64,000 nucleotides of DNA from Streptomyces sp. BK239 (GTDB taxonomy: Bacteria; Actinomycetota; Actinomycetes; Streptomycetales; Streptomycetaceae), in assembly GCF_004217285.1 (NCBI RefSeq), contig NZ_SHKS01000001.1:372001-436000 (forward strand). The letters run 5' to 3'. The position numbers and the translations under genes were made by a program. Each line of letters opens with the position of its first letter. Positions within the stretch are counted from its first letter, which is position 1. The notes beneath the pieces are model-generated. The model worked only from the letters and a program-made list of their open reading frames with translations, was not told where the DNA came from and searched no databases. Shown piece by piece: positions 34,157 through 43,802 of the stretch.

Positions 34157-34828
34157 ATGCGCGTCAACCGGATCCTGCTCTCCGTCCCCCTGGTGATCGT
34201 CGCCCTGGTCGTCCAGGTGAGCGTCCTCGCCCGCCTCCACCTCCCGGGCGCCGTGCCCGACCTGCTGCTGCTGACCGTGCTGGGGCTCGCCCTGGTCTAC
34301 GGTCATGTCGGCGGCGCCCTCATCGGCTTCGGCGCGGGACTGCTCGCCGACCTCGCGCCGCCCGCCGACCACGCCGCCGGGCGCTACGCCCTGGTGCTGT
34401 GCGTGATCGGCTATCTCGCCGGGCTCGTCAAACCGGAGAACGGCCAGGTCAGGTCGGCCACCGGGCCGATGGTGGTGGTCGTGGCCGCCGCGGTCGGCTC
34501 CACCCTGCTGTACGCGGGCGTCGGCGCCCTCGTCGGCGACACCGCGGCTCGCGGCGTCGGCCTGACCGGCCTGCTGTTCTCGGCTGCCCTGTACGACCTG
34601 CTGCTCGCCCCGTTCGTGGTGCCGGGCGTGATGTTCCTGGCCCGGCGCGCGGAGAACGACCCGCTCGCCGAGACCACCTCCGGCGGCAAGGCCGCCGACA
34701 TCTCCTCCGGCTGGCACTCCTCCGGGACGGGCCTGAGGGTCGGGGGACAGCGCGGCGGGCTGCGGATGAAGGCGGCCCGCGCCCGGGTGGCGCGGGCCGG
34801 GCGCATCAAGGGGGTCAAGCGGCTGTGA
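34157..34828 (+). CDS. mreD: Rod shape-determining protein MreD
   Basis: A 223-aa membrane protein with five to six helices (LSVPLVIVALVVQVSVLARL, AVPDLLLLTVLGLALVYGH, GALIGFGAGLLADLAPPADH and others) and a basic tail rich in Arg (MKAARARVARAGRIKGVKRL). The GAGLLADLAPPADHAAGRYA segment is typical of MreD. Its ribosome-binding site TAGGAG overlaps the mreC stop. It forms the MreCD complex that activates PBP2/RodA. Confidence 0.92.
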   Translation: MRVNRILLSVPLVIVALVVQVSVLARLHLPGAVPDLLLLTVLGLALVYGHVGGALIGFGAGLLADLAPPADHAAGRYALVLCVIGYLAGLVKPENGQVRSATGPMVVVVAAAVGSTLLYAGVGALVGDTAARGVGLTGLLFSAALYDLLLAPFVVPGVMFLARRAENDPLAETTSGGKAADISSGWHSSGTGLRVGGQRGGLRMKAARARVARAGRIKGVKRL

Positions 34829-34970
34829 GCGGCGGCGAGTTCACCCGGACGGGGGATGGCCCCGGCGGAACGGGGCGGGGCGGGCCGGACGTTCATCAGT
34901 CGTACGCGGCGACATCCGCATCCGCACAGAGAGCCGTACGTCAGCGCACCGAGAGGGGGAGGCAGCCGCA

Positions 34971-37238
34971 GTGACCAACATTCCCGAGACCGGGCGGACG
35001 CCACGGGTCCAGATCCGGCTCGTCGTGATCCAGATCCTCGTCCTCTCCCTGCTCGGCACCCTCGGCGGCAGACTGTGGTACCTCCAGATCCGGGAGGGCG
35101 CCGCCTACGCCAAGGAGGCCTCGGGCAATCACGTCCAGCAGGTCGTCGAGCCCGCCGTGCGCGGCTCCATCCTGGACGCGCGGGGCGTGCCCCTCGCCGA
35201 CAACGAGACCCGCCTCGTCGTCTCCGCCTCCCGCACCGACCTGCTGAAGCAGAAGGACGACGGCAAGGCCGTCCTGACCAAGCTCGCGGGCGTCCTCGGC
35301 ATGAGCGCCGAGGAGGTCACCCAGAAGGTCCGGCTGTGCGACGCGCAGACGCCCCAGCCCTGCTGGAACGGCTCGCCGTACCAGCCGATCCCGATCACCG
35401 ACGAGGCCACGGCCAAGCAGGCCCTGCAGATCCGCGAGCGTGCCGAGGACTTCCCCGGCATCACCGCCGAGCCGGAGGCCGTGCGCCGCTACCCGGCCCC
35501 CGGCGCCGCCAACACCGCCCAGGTCCTCGGGTACCTCTCGCCGGTCACCGACGAGGAGATCACCAAGGCCCAGGACACCGACTCGCCCTACCTGCGTTCG
35601 GACCAGGTGGGCCGCAGCGGCCTGGAGCGCCAGTACGACAAGCAGCTGCGCGGCAAGGCCGGCGTCACCCGCTACGAGGTCGACAACCTCGGCCGGGTCA
35701 TCGGCCAGGCCGAGGCCGACGCGGCGCAGCCCGGCTCCAACCTCGTCACCAGCGTCGACGCCCGGGTGCAGCGGGTCGCCGAGTTCGAGCTCAACGAGGC
35801 GATGAAGGCAGCCCGCAAGGAGTGGGACCGCAACACCAACGAGCGCTACAAGGCCGACTCCGGCGCGGTCGTGGTGATGGAGGCCAAGACCGGCCGCATC
35901 GTCGCCATGGCGTCCAACCCGACCTACGACCCGAACGCCTGGGTGGGCGGCATCTCCGCCAAGGACTACAAGCGGCTCACCGGCAAGTCCTCGAACTACC
36001 CGCTGCTCAACAGGGCCATACAGGGTCAGGCAGCCCCCGGCTCGGTGTTCAAGGTGGTCTCCACGGCCGCCGCGGTCCAGGCCGGCTACCCCTTCGACGG
36101 CCGCTACAACTGCTCCAGCTCGTATTCGGTCGGCGGCCAGGTCTTCAAGAACTTCGAGTCCCAGAACCACGGCCCGATCAGCCTCGGCCGCGCGCTGGAG
36201 GTCTCCTGCGACACCGTCTACTACGGGCTGGCGCACCGTGAGTGGCAGAAGGACGGCGGCATCGACCCGAAGAAGAAGCCCAAGGACTTCTTCTACAGGA
36301 CGGCCCACCAGTTCGGACTCGGCGCGGAGACCGGGATCGACCTGCCCAACGAGGTCAGCGGCCGCGTCCCCGACCGCGAGTGGAAGCAGGCGTACTGGGA
36401 CGCCAACAAGAGCGCCTGGTGCAAGACGGGGAAGAAGGACGGCAGTTACGTCGAGAAGATCGCGTACGAGAACTGCCTCGAAGGCAACAAGATGCGCGCC
36501 GGTGACGAGATCAACTACTCCATCGGCCAGGGCGACACCCTGGTGACGCCCCTTCAGATGGCCACCATCTACGCGGCCATCTCCAACGGCGGCACGCTGT
36601 ACGACCCGACGGTCGGCAAGGCCGTCATCAGCGCCGACGGCAAGAGCGTCAAGGAGATCAAGCCGAAGTCGCACGGCAAGCTGCCCGTCAGCAAGCAGAC
36701 GCTGGCGCAGATGGACGACGCCCTCGCCGGCGTCGCCACCCGCGGCACCGCCGCCTGGCGCTTCGGCGGCTGGCCGCAGGACAAGATCCAGATGCACGCC
36801 AAGACCGGCACCGCCGAGGTCTACGGCAAGCAGACGACGTCGTGGTTCGCCACGTACACCAAGGACTACGCGATCGTGATGACGATCTCCCAGGGCGGTA
36901 CGGGTTCCGGGGCCTCCGGCCCGGCCGTGCGCAACATATACGACGCGCTGTACGGCATCTCCGACGACGGCACGATCACCCCGAAGAACGCGCTGCTGCC
37001 CACCCCGCAGAAGGGCCTGCCCACGATCAAGACGGACGGCACCATCGCGTCCCCGAAGATCTCCAAGGACCCGGCGAAGGAGCAGCAGGCCTTCCAGAAG
37101 GCCCCCGAGGAGGGCGCGGCTGCGGCCGGCGGTTCGCAGCCGGCGGCGACGGTGGCCTCGCCCGAGGCCAACCGCGACACCCGGCGGCGGCGACGGCGCG
37201 GTCCGCGCGGGCGGGGAAGCCGGAGGGTGAGCTCATGA
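34971..37238 (+). CDS. mrdA: Penicillin-binding protein 2 (elongasome transpeptidase)
   Basis: A 755-aa class B PBP from GTG 34971 with GGGGAGG 7 nt upstream. It has one N-terminal membrane helix (IQILVLSLLGTLGGRLWYL), the dimerisation domain and a transpeptidase domain with SxxK in APGSVFKVV (about residue 357), SCD in LEVSCDTVYYG, and KTG in HAKTGTAEVY (about residue 611). It crosslinks peptidoglycan during lateral or spore wall synthesis with RodA. The C-terminus is a long Ala/Pro-rich and then Arg-rich tail ([19 protein letters not shown]). The stop overlaps the rodA start as ATGA. Confidence 0.95.
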   Translation: MTNIPETGRTPRVQIRLVVIQILVLSLLGTLGGRLWYLQIREGAAYAKEASGNHVQQVVEPAVRGSILDARGVPLADNETRLVVSASRTDLLKQKDDGKAVLTKLAGVLGMSAEEVTQKVRLCDAQTPQPCWNGSPYQPIPITDEATAKQALQIRERAEDFPGITAEPEAVRRYPAPGAANTAQVLGYLSPVTDEEITKAQDTDSPYLRSDQVGRSGLERQYDKQLRGKAGVTRYEVDNLGRVIGQAEADAAQPGSNLVTSVDARVQRVAEFELNEAMKAARKEWDRNTNERYKADSGAVVVMEAKTGRIVAMASNPTYDPNAWVGGISAKDYKRLTGKSSNYPLLNRAIQGQAAPGSVFKVVSTAAAVQAGYPFDGRYNCSSSYSVGGQVFKNFESQNHGPISLGRALEVSCDTVYYGLAHREWQKDGGIDPKKKPKDFFYRTAHQFGLGAETGIDLPNEVSGRVPDREWKQAYWDANKSAWCKTGKKDGSYVEKIAYENCLEGNKMRAGDEINYSIGQGDTLVTPLQMATIYAAISNGGTLYDPTVGKAVISADGKSVKEIKPKSHGKLPVSKQTLAQMDDALAGVATRGTAAWRFGGWPQDKIQMHAKTGTAEVYGKQTTSWFATYTKDYAIVMTISQGGTGSGASGPAVRNIYDALYGISDDGTITPKNALLPTPQKGLPTIKTDGTIASPKISKDPAKEQQAFQKAPEEGAAAAGGSQPAATVASPEANRDTRRRRRRGPRGRGSRRVSS

Positions 37239-38434
37239 CCGGCGCGAACGGGTTCTCCGTCTCCGGGTACGGGCCGCAGCGGGCCGGCTGGACGCGGCTC
37301 TTCGCCCGCGACTCGGTCGCCCGGCGTCTGGACTGGCCGATCCTGCTGTCGGCCACGGCCCTGTCGCTGATCGGCTCGGTGCTGGTGTACTCGGCGACGC
37401 GCAACCGCACCGAGATCAACCAGGGCGACCCGTACTACTTCCTGATCCGGCATGTGATGAACACCGGGATCGGACTGGCCCTGATGGCCGGGACGGTCTG
37501 GCTCGGCCACCGCGCCCTGCGCAACGCGGTGCCGGTCCTCTACGGGCTGTCGGTGCTGCTGATCCTGCTGGTGCTCACGCCGCTGGGCTCCACGGTCAAC
37601 GGCGCGCACTCCTGGATCGTGCTGGGCGGCGGCTTCTCACTCCAGCCCTCGGAGTTCGTGAAGATCACGATCATCCTGGGCATGGCGATGCTGCTGGCGG
37701 CCCGGGTCGACGCCGGGGACAAGCCCCACCCCGACCATCGCACGGTCCTTCAGGCACTGGGTCTCGCCGCGGTGCCGATGATGATCGTGATGCTCATGCC
37801 GGACCTCGGCTCGGTGATGGTCATGGTCATCATCGTGCTGGGGGTGCTGCTGGCCTCGGGCGCCTCCAACCGCTGGGTCTTCGGTTTGATCACCGCGGGC
37901 GCGGCCGGCGCGATCGCCGTCTGGCAGCTGCACATTCTCGACGAGTACCAGATCGCCCGCTTCGCGGCCTTCGCCAATCCCAGCCTCGACCCGGCGGGCG
38001 TCGGCTACAACACCAACCAGGCCCGGATCGCGATCGGTTCGGGCGGACTGACCGGAGCGGGACTGTTCCAGGGCTCGCAGACGACGGGTCAGTTCGTGCC
38101 CGAACAGCAGACGGACTTCGTGTTCACGGTCGCCGGCGAGGAGCTCGGCTTCGTCGGCGGCGGCCTGATCATCGTCCTGCTCGGCGTCGTCCTGTGGCGC
38201 GCCTGCCGCATCGCCCGGGAGACGACCGAGCTGTACGGCACGATCGTCGCCGCCGGGATCGTCGCCTGGTTCGCCTTCCAGGCCTTCGAGAACATCGGCA
38301 TGACGCTGGGCATCATGCCGGTCACCGGACTTCCGCTGCCGTTCGTGTCGTACGGCGGATCGTCGATGTTCGCGGTGTGGGTGGCGGTGGGACTGCTTCA
38401 GTCGATCAGAGTGCAGCGGCCCATGTCGGCGTGA
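37235..38434 (+). CDS. rodA: Peptidoglycan glycosyltransferase RodA
   Basis: A 399-aa SEDS protein with ten helices from ATG 37235 (GGAGG 8 nt upstream, overlapping the mrdA stop). Conserved SEDS features are NGAHSWIVLGGGFSLQPSEF with VKITIIL, the catalytic-type LMPDLGSVMVMVIIVLGVLL, and the C-terminal GIMPVTGLPLPFVSYGGSSM. It polymerises lipid II as partner of PBP2. It is the last gene of the mre operon; a radical SAM gene follows 77 nt later. Confidence 0.96.
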   Translation: MTGANGFSVSGYGPQRAGWTRLFARDSVARRLDWPILLSATALSLIGSVLVYSATRNRTEINQGDPYYFLIRHVMNTGIGLALMAGTVWLGHRALRNAVPVLYGLSVLLILLVLTPLGSTVNGAHSWIVLGGGFSLQPSEFVKITIILGMAMLLAARVDAGDKPHPDHRTVLQALGLAAVPMMIVMLMPDLGSVMVMVIIVLGVLLASGASNRWVFGLITAGAAGAIAVWQLHILDEYQIARFAAFANPSLDPAGVGYNTNQARIAIGSGGLTGAGLFQGSQTTGQFVPEQQTDFVFTVAGEELGFVGGGLIIVLLGVVLWRACRIARETTELYGTIVAAGIVAWFAFQAFENIGMTLGIMPVTGLPLPFVSYGGSSMFAVWVAVGLLQSIRVQRPMSA

Positions 38435-38511
38435 TTCCCGGGCGGTCCGAGGGCCGCCGGGGGCGCGTTACGCTTGATGGTCACCCCTGCCAGCTCAAGA
38501 AGGTTCGAGAG

Positions 38512-40461
<1,950 letters not shown>

Positions 40462-40482
40462 GCGAGCTCCGCTCGACGCGGT

Positions 40483-40523
40483 GAGGGGCGTCCGGGGGGT
40501 CACCGACCCTTCGGACGCCCCTC
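40483..40523. terminator. Terminator between radical SAM and secreted protein genes
   Basis: Stem GAGGGGCGTCCG/CGGACGCCCCTC (40483-40494 with 40512-40523) between two converging genes. Confidence 0.85.
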
Positions 40524-40541
40524 TCGCATTCCGGCGCGGCG

Positions 40542-41585
40542 TCAGGCCGCCGGGGTGGTCCCGCTGTTCAGGGCGCCCTTCCTCGGGCGCAGGGACACTT
40601 CCGCCCACACCTGGTCGGTGCAGTCGAGGATGGACGCGTCGCTGTCGTTGATCTCCCTGGTGCAGGTGATCTCGTAGACGCGTCCGGTGGTGGTGAGGAC
40701 GTCGAAGGCGACGGTGTCGGTCTCCGCGAGCCCCGACACAGCGGCCGCGCAGGGAAGCCCGGCGCCCTTGTTCCCGGTCGGGTAGCCCTTGTTGCCGGTG
40801 AGGTCGGTCCACAGCATGGGGCGGTCGCCGTCGCCCGCGATGTCTCGGACGCCCGCGTAGTAGCGTCCGCCGGTCAGCACGCCGCGGTACTCGACGCCGG
40901 CCTCGGCCCGCAGGGCGTCGATGTCGGAGCACGGGACGCGCGCGCCGCCGGGTGCGGCCGGACCCGTCTGCCCGTGTCCGTGGCCGTACTCGCCCTTCGG
41001 GTCCTTGCACTCCTTGTCACCGCGCCCGCCCCGCGAAGGGGCGGCCACCGGCTTGTGGAAGGCGGGCTTGGCGGGGCCCGGCTTGGTCCGGCCGGGCTTG
41101 TGGGAGGCCGCTGTCACGGTGCCGGGCCTGTGCGCGGCGGGCTTGGCCGGTCCCGGCTTGGTCTGGCCCGGCCGGTGGGAGACGGACTGCGTGCTGCCCG
41201 GCTTCTGCGTGGCGGGCTTCGCGGGGCCGGGCTTGGTCTGGTGCGGCCTGTGGCCGGCCGGTCCGGCGGTGCCCGGCTTCTGCGTGGCGGGCTTCGCCGG
41301 GCCCGGCTTGGTCTGGTGGGGCTTGTGGGGGGACGGCTTGGCCTGGCCGGGCTTCTCGTGGGCCGGCCTCGGTGCCGTCGGCCGGCAGGCGTCGGCCGGG
41401 GTGACCGCCGTGGTGACCGCACTGCCGGTCGCGGGGCCCGCCGGGGTCCCCGTCGTCGCGGCGGCCGGACCGGCCGCGCCCGCCGCCAGCAGCAGCGCGA
41501 GGGTGGCGGCCAGGCCCGCCTTCCTGAACCCGGCGCGTGCCGACGGCCCGAGACATGAGGGCGGTGTCCCGAGGACAGGACTCAT
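40542..41585 (-). CDS. Secreted Lys/Pro-rich repeat protein
   Basis: A 347-aa protein from ATG 41585 (ribosome-binding site AAGGAG). A signal peptide (LAATLALLLAAGAAGPAAA, residues about 24-43) ends in an AxA site. Residues 87 to about 182 are four imperfect 25-residue repeats of the type HRPHQTKPGPAKPATQKPGS, strongly basic and likely extended. The C-terminal domain of about 150 residues has Cys in KECKDPKG, RVPCSDID, LPCAAAVSG, YEITCTREI and ILDCTDQVW, and Gly-rich loops. It resembles no enzyme I recognise. The basic repeat could bind teichoic acid or wall polymers. No sortase signal is present. Confidence 0.78.
   Translation of the reverse strand: MSPVLGTPPSCLGPSARAGFRKAGLAATLALLLAAGAAGPAAATTGTPAGPATGSAVTTAVTPADACRPTAPRPAHEKPGQAKPSPHKPHQTKPGPAKPATQKPGTAGPAGHRPHQTKPGPAKPATQKPGSTQSVSHRPGQTKPGPAKPAAHRPGTVTAASHKPGRTKPGPAKPAFHKPVAAPSRGGRGDKECKDPKGEYGHGHGQTGPAAPGGARVPCSDIDALRAEAGVEYRGVLTGGRYYAGVRDIAGDGDRPMLWTDLTGNKGYPTGNKGAGLPCAAAVSGLAETDTVAFDVLTTTGRVYEITCTREINDSDASILDCTDQVWAEVSLRPRKGALNSGTTPAA
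41040..41327 (-). repeat. Tandem 75-bp repeats coding for four 25-aa units
   Basis: The secreted protein gene holds four near-identical 75-bp units in frame, each encoding a TKPGPAKPA core. Unit boundaries fall at HKPHQ, HRPHQ, HRPGQ and HKPGR. Repeats of this kind change copy number by slippage or recombination. Confidence 0.75.
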
Positions 41586-41782
41586 CTTCGTGCTCCTTGC
41601 TCTCCCGGTTCGGGCGATTCCCCTGAACCCGAGTGCGAGCGTGACGGGAACGCGGGAGGCAGGGGTGCCTACGGGGGCGGAACGCGCCGACAATCGACGT
41701 ATCGGGCTAACGCCGTGGACGCCGGGCGAATCCGGACGGGCGACAGCGCATCCGGACCGGCGGCCACGGCGTCTACCTGGGC

Positions 41783-42715
41783 ATGGACCTCCAGAAGAAG
41801 CCCGCGGACCGGCCCGCACGGCCGGACCCCGAAGGGTGTCTCGTCGTCGCCCTCCGGCTGCCCGTGCGGATCGTCGCGTTCGTACTGGTCGTGCCGGTGC
41901 GGATGGCCTGGGACGCGCTCGTCGTGGCCGGCCGCCTGCTGCGCGACGCGGTGCTGTGGCCGTGCGGCCGGGCCCTGCTGTGGCTGGGCGAGGTCCTCGT
42001 CGTCCGGCCGCTCGGCTGGCTGTGGCGGTACGGCGTCGTCCCTGTCGCCCGGGCCCTCGCCTGGCTCGTCCGCGTGCTGGTGGTCGTGCCGCTGGTGTGG
42101 CTTCACGCACACGTCGTCGTCCCCGTCGCCCGGGCCCTCGCCTGGCTCGCGCACTGGCTGATCGTGGTTCCGGCCCGCCGGCTCCTCGAGTGGGTCCTCG
42201 TCCCCGTCGGGCGGGCGATCGGCTGGGTCCTGTACTGGACCGGGCGGATCCTCTTCGTGCTGCCCGCGCTCTTCCTCCACCGCTGGGTCCTCGTCCCCGT
42301 GGGCCGGGTCCTCCTCGTCGTCGGCCGGGAGATCCGGGACGCCCTCGGACACGCCTGGCGGATCGCGGGCCACGTGTCGCTCGCCGTGGGACGGTTCCTC
42401 GGCGCTCTCCTGCGGTGGACCCTCGTGGAGCCCGCGCGCTGGGTGTACCGCACGGTGCTGACGCCCGTCGGGCACGTCGTCCGCGACGCGGTGCTGCGCC
42501 CGGCCGCCCGGGCCGCCCGCGCGGTCGGCCGCACGGCGCGGCAGGCGCTGAGCGCCGTGGGGGAGTCCGCCCGGCAGGCCCGCGCCGACGTCCGCCGGCT
42601 GTTCCTCGGGGGACCCGGCGCACCCCGCGGGCGCGAGACCGTCGGCCGCCGGGAACCTTCGGCCCGCGGGGCACGTACTCTTGGTAGCAGTACGACCGCT
42701 CTCACGAAGGACTGA
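41783..42715 (+). CDS. Hydrophobic repeat protein of unknown function
   Basis: A 310-aa protein dominated by a repeating pattern of about 25-30 residues with V(V/L)PV(A/G)RAL-x-W, for example VVPVARALAWLVRVLVVVPL, VVPVARALAWLAHWLIVVPA, VLVPVGRAIGWVLYW and WVLVPVGRVLLVVGREIRDA. Each unit combines a hydrophobic stretch with regular Arg residues, so it could be a membrane-embedded or amphipathic solenoid. The tail is Arg-rich and polar. I recognise no family. It sits between the radical SAM gene and its DUF2344 partner and has no clear ribosome-binding site. Its stop is 46 nt before the partner's GTG. Confidence 0.7.
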   Translation: MDLQKKPADRPARPDPEGCLVVALRLPVRIVAFVLVVPVRMAWDALVVAGRLLRDAVLWPCGRALLWLGEVLVVRPLGWLWRYGVVPVARALAWLVRVLVVVPLVWLHAHVVVPVARALAWLAHWLIVVPARRLLEWVLVPVGRAIGWVLYWTGRILFVLPALFLHRWVLVPVGRVLLVVGREIRDALGHAWRIAGHVSLAVGRFLGALLRWTLVEPARWVYRTVLTPVGHVVRDAVLRPAARAARAVGRTARQALSAVGESARQARADVRRLFLGGPGAPRGRETVGRREPSARGARTLGSSTTALTKD

Positions 42716-42763
42716 ACGACACTGGGCAAGCGACAGCCCGAAGGCCCGCCGCCCGCACCCGCG

Positions 42764-43528
42764 GTGCAGCGCATCCGACTGCGTTACACCAAGCGCGGCC
42801 GCCTCCGGTTCACCAGCCACCGTGACTTCCAGCGCGCCTTCGAGCGCGCGTTGCGCCGTGCCGAGGTGCCGATGGCGTACTCGGCGGGGTTCACGCCGCA
42901 CCCGAAGGTGTCGTACGCCAATGCCGCACCCACCGGCACGGGCAGTGAGGCGGAGTACCTGGAGATCGCGCTCACCGAGGCGCGAGACCCGCAGAAGCTG
43001 CGTGAACTGCTCGACGAGTCGATGCCCGACGGGCTGGACATCGTCGAGGCGGTCGAGGCCCGCACCTCCGGCCTCGCCGACCGGCTCACGGCCTCCGTGT
43101 GGGAACTGCGCCTGGACGGCGTGGACCCCGCGGACGCCGAGCGCGCGGTGGCCGCGTTCGACACGGCCGACACCGTGGAGGTCCAGCGCCGCACCAAGAA
43201 CGGCGTCCGCACCTTCGACGCCCGCTCCGCCGTGGTCCGGCTGGAAACGCACCTTCCCCAGGCTGATAGGCCTATCGACCAGCCCTGTGCGATACTGCGG
43301 CTGGTTGTTCGGCACGTGACGCCTGCCGTACGACCCGACGACGTCCTGTCCGGTCTCCGCGCCGTGGCCGACCTGGCGCCGCCGGTCCCCGCAGCGGTGA
43401 CCAGGCTGGCGCAGGGGCTGTTCGATGAAGAGACCGGCGCGGTGACCGACCCGCTCGCGCCCGACCGCGAGGCAGCCGGGGCCAGTTCGACGGCCGATGC
43501 GACTGCCGCCGCGAAGGCGCCGGCGTAA
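42764..43528 (+). CDS. DUF2344 protein (TIGR03936), partner of the radical SAM enzyme
   Basis: The protein of about 254 aa begins MQRIRLRYTKRGRLRFTSHR from GTG 42764. The RLRFTSHRDFQRAFERALRR and GFTPHPKVSYANAAPTG segments define the family, which in many bacteria is fused C-terminally to the B12/radical SAM protein encoded here at 38512. A 14-codon extension from CTG 42722 (LGKRQPEGPPPAPA) has a GAAGGA ribosome-binding site and matches the start I recall for the Streptomyces homologue, so translation may begin there. The function is unknown. It precedes the RNase E/G gene. Confidence 0.9.
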   Translation: MQRIRLRYTKRGRLRFTSHRDFQRAFERALRRAEVPMAYSAGFTPHPKVSYANAAPTGTGSEAEYLEIALTEARDPQKLRELLDESMPDGLDIVEAVEARTSGLADRLTASVWELRLDGVDPADAERAVAAFDTADTVEVQRRTKNGVRTFDARSAVVRLETHLPQADRPIDQPCAILRLVVRHVTPAVRPDDVLSGLRAVADLAPPVPAAVTRLAQGLFDEETGAVTDPLAPDREAAGASSTADATAAAKAPA

Positions 43529-43802
43529 GGAAGGTTCCGCACAGGGACGGACGTCGTAGCGCCGCCCTCGTACTCGGGAGCCACCTGGGTCGGGCAGCGC
43601 ACCGACCAGAAGACTTTCGCCAGGCCGTGGGCAAATCGGCGTACGGAACCGGCGAGACAGGACACAGAGAGCTCCCGTGCGGCGGCCGCGCCCCGGACGG
43701 CGGCACCGCGCACAGCGCGAGCCGCGGACGTCAACGGCGACCGATCCCTGATCGGCGCCGGACCAGCGCGGCGCCCGGGAGCCTGACGGGAGACACACCC
43801 GC

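Noticed and set aside
38194..38511. N-terminal extension of the radical SAM protein into rodA
   Set aside because: It is the out-of-frame translation of rodA. Homology and the ribosome-binding site begin at 38512.
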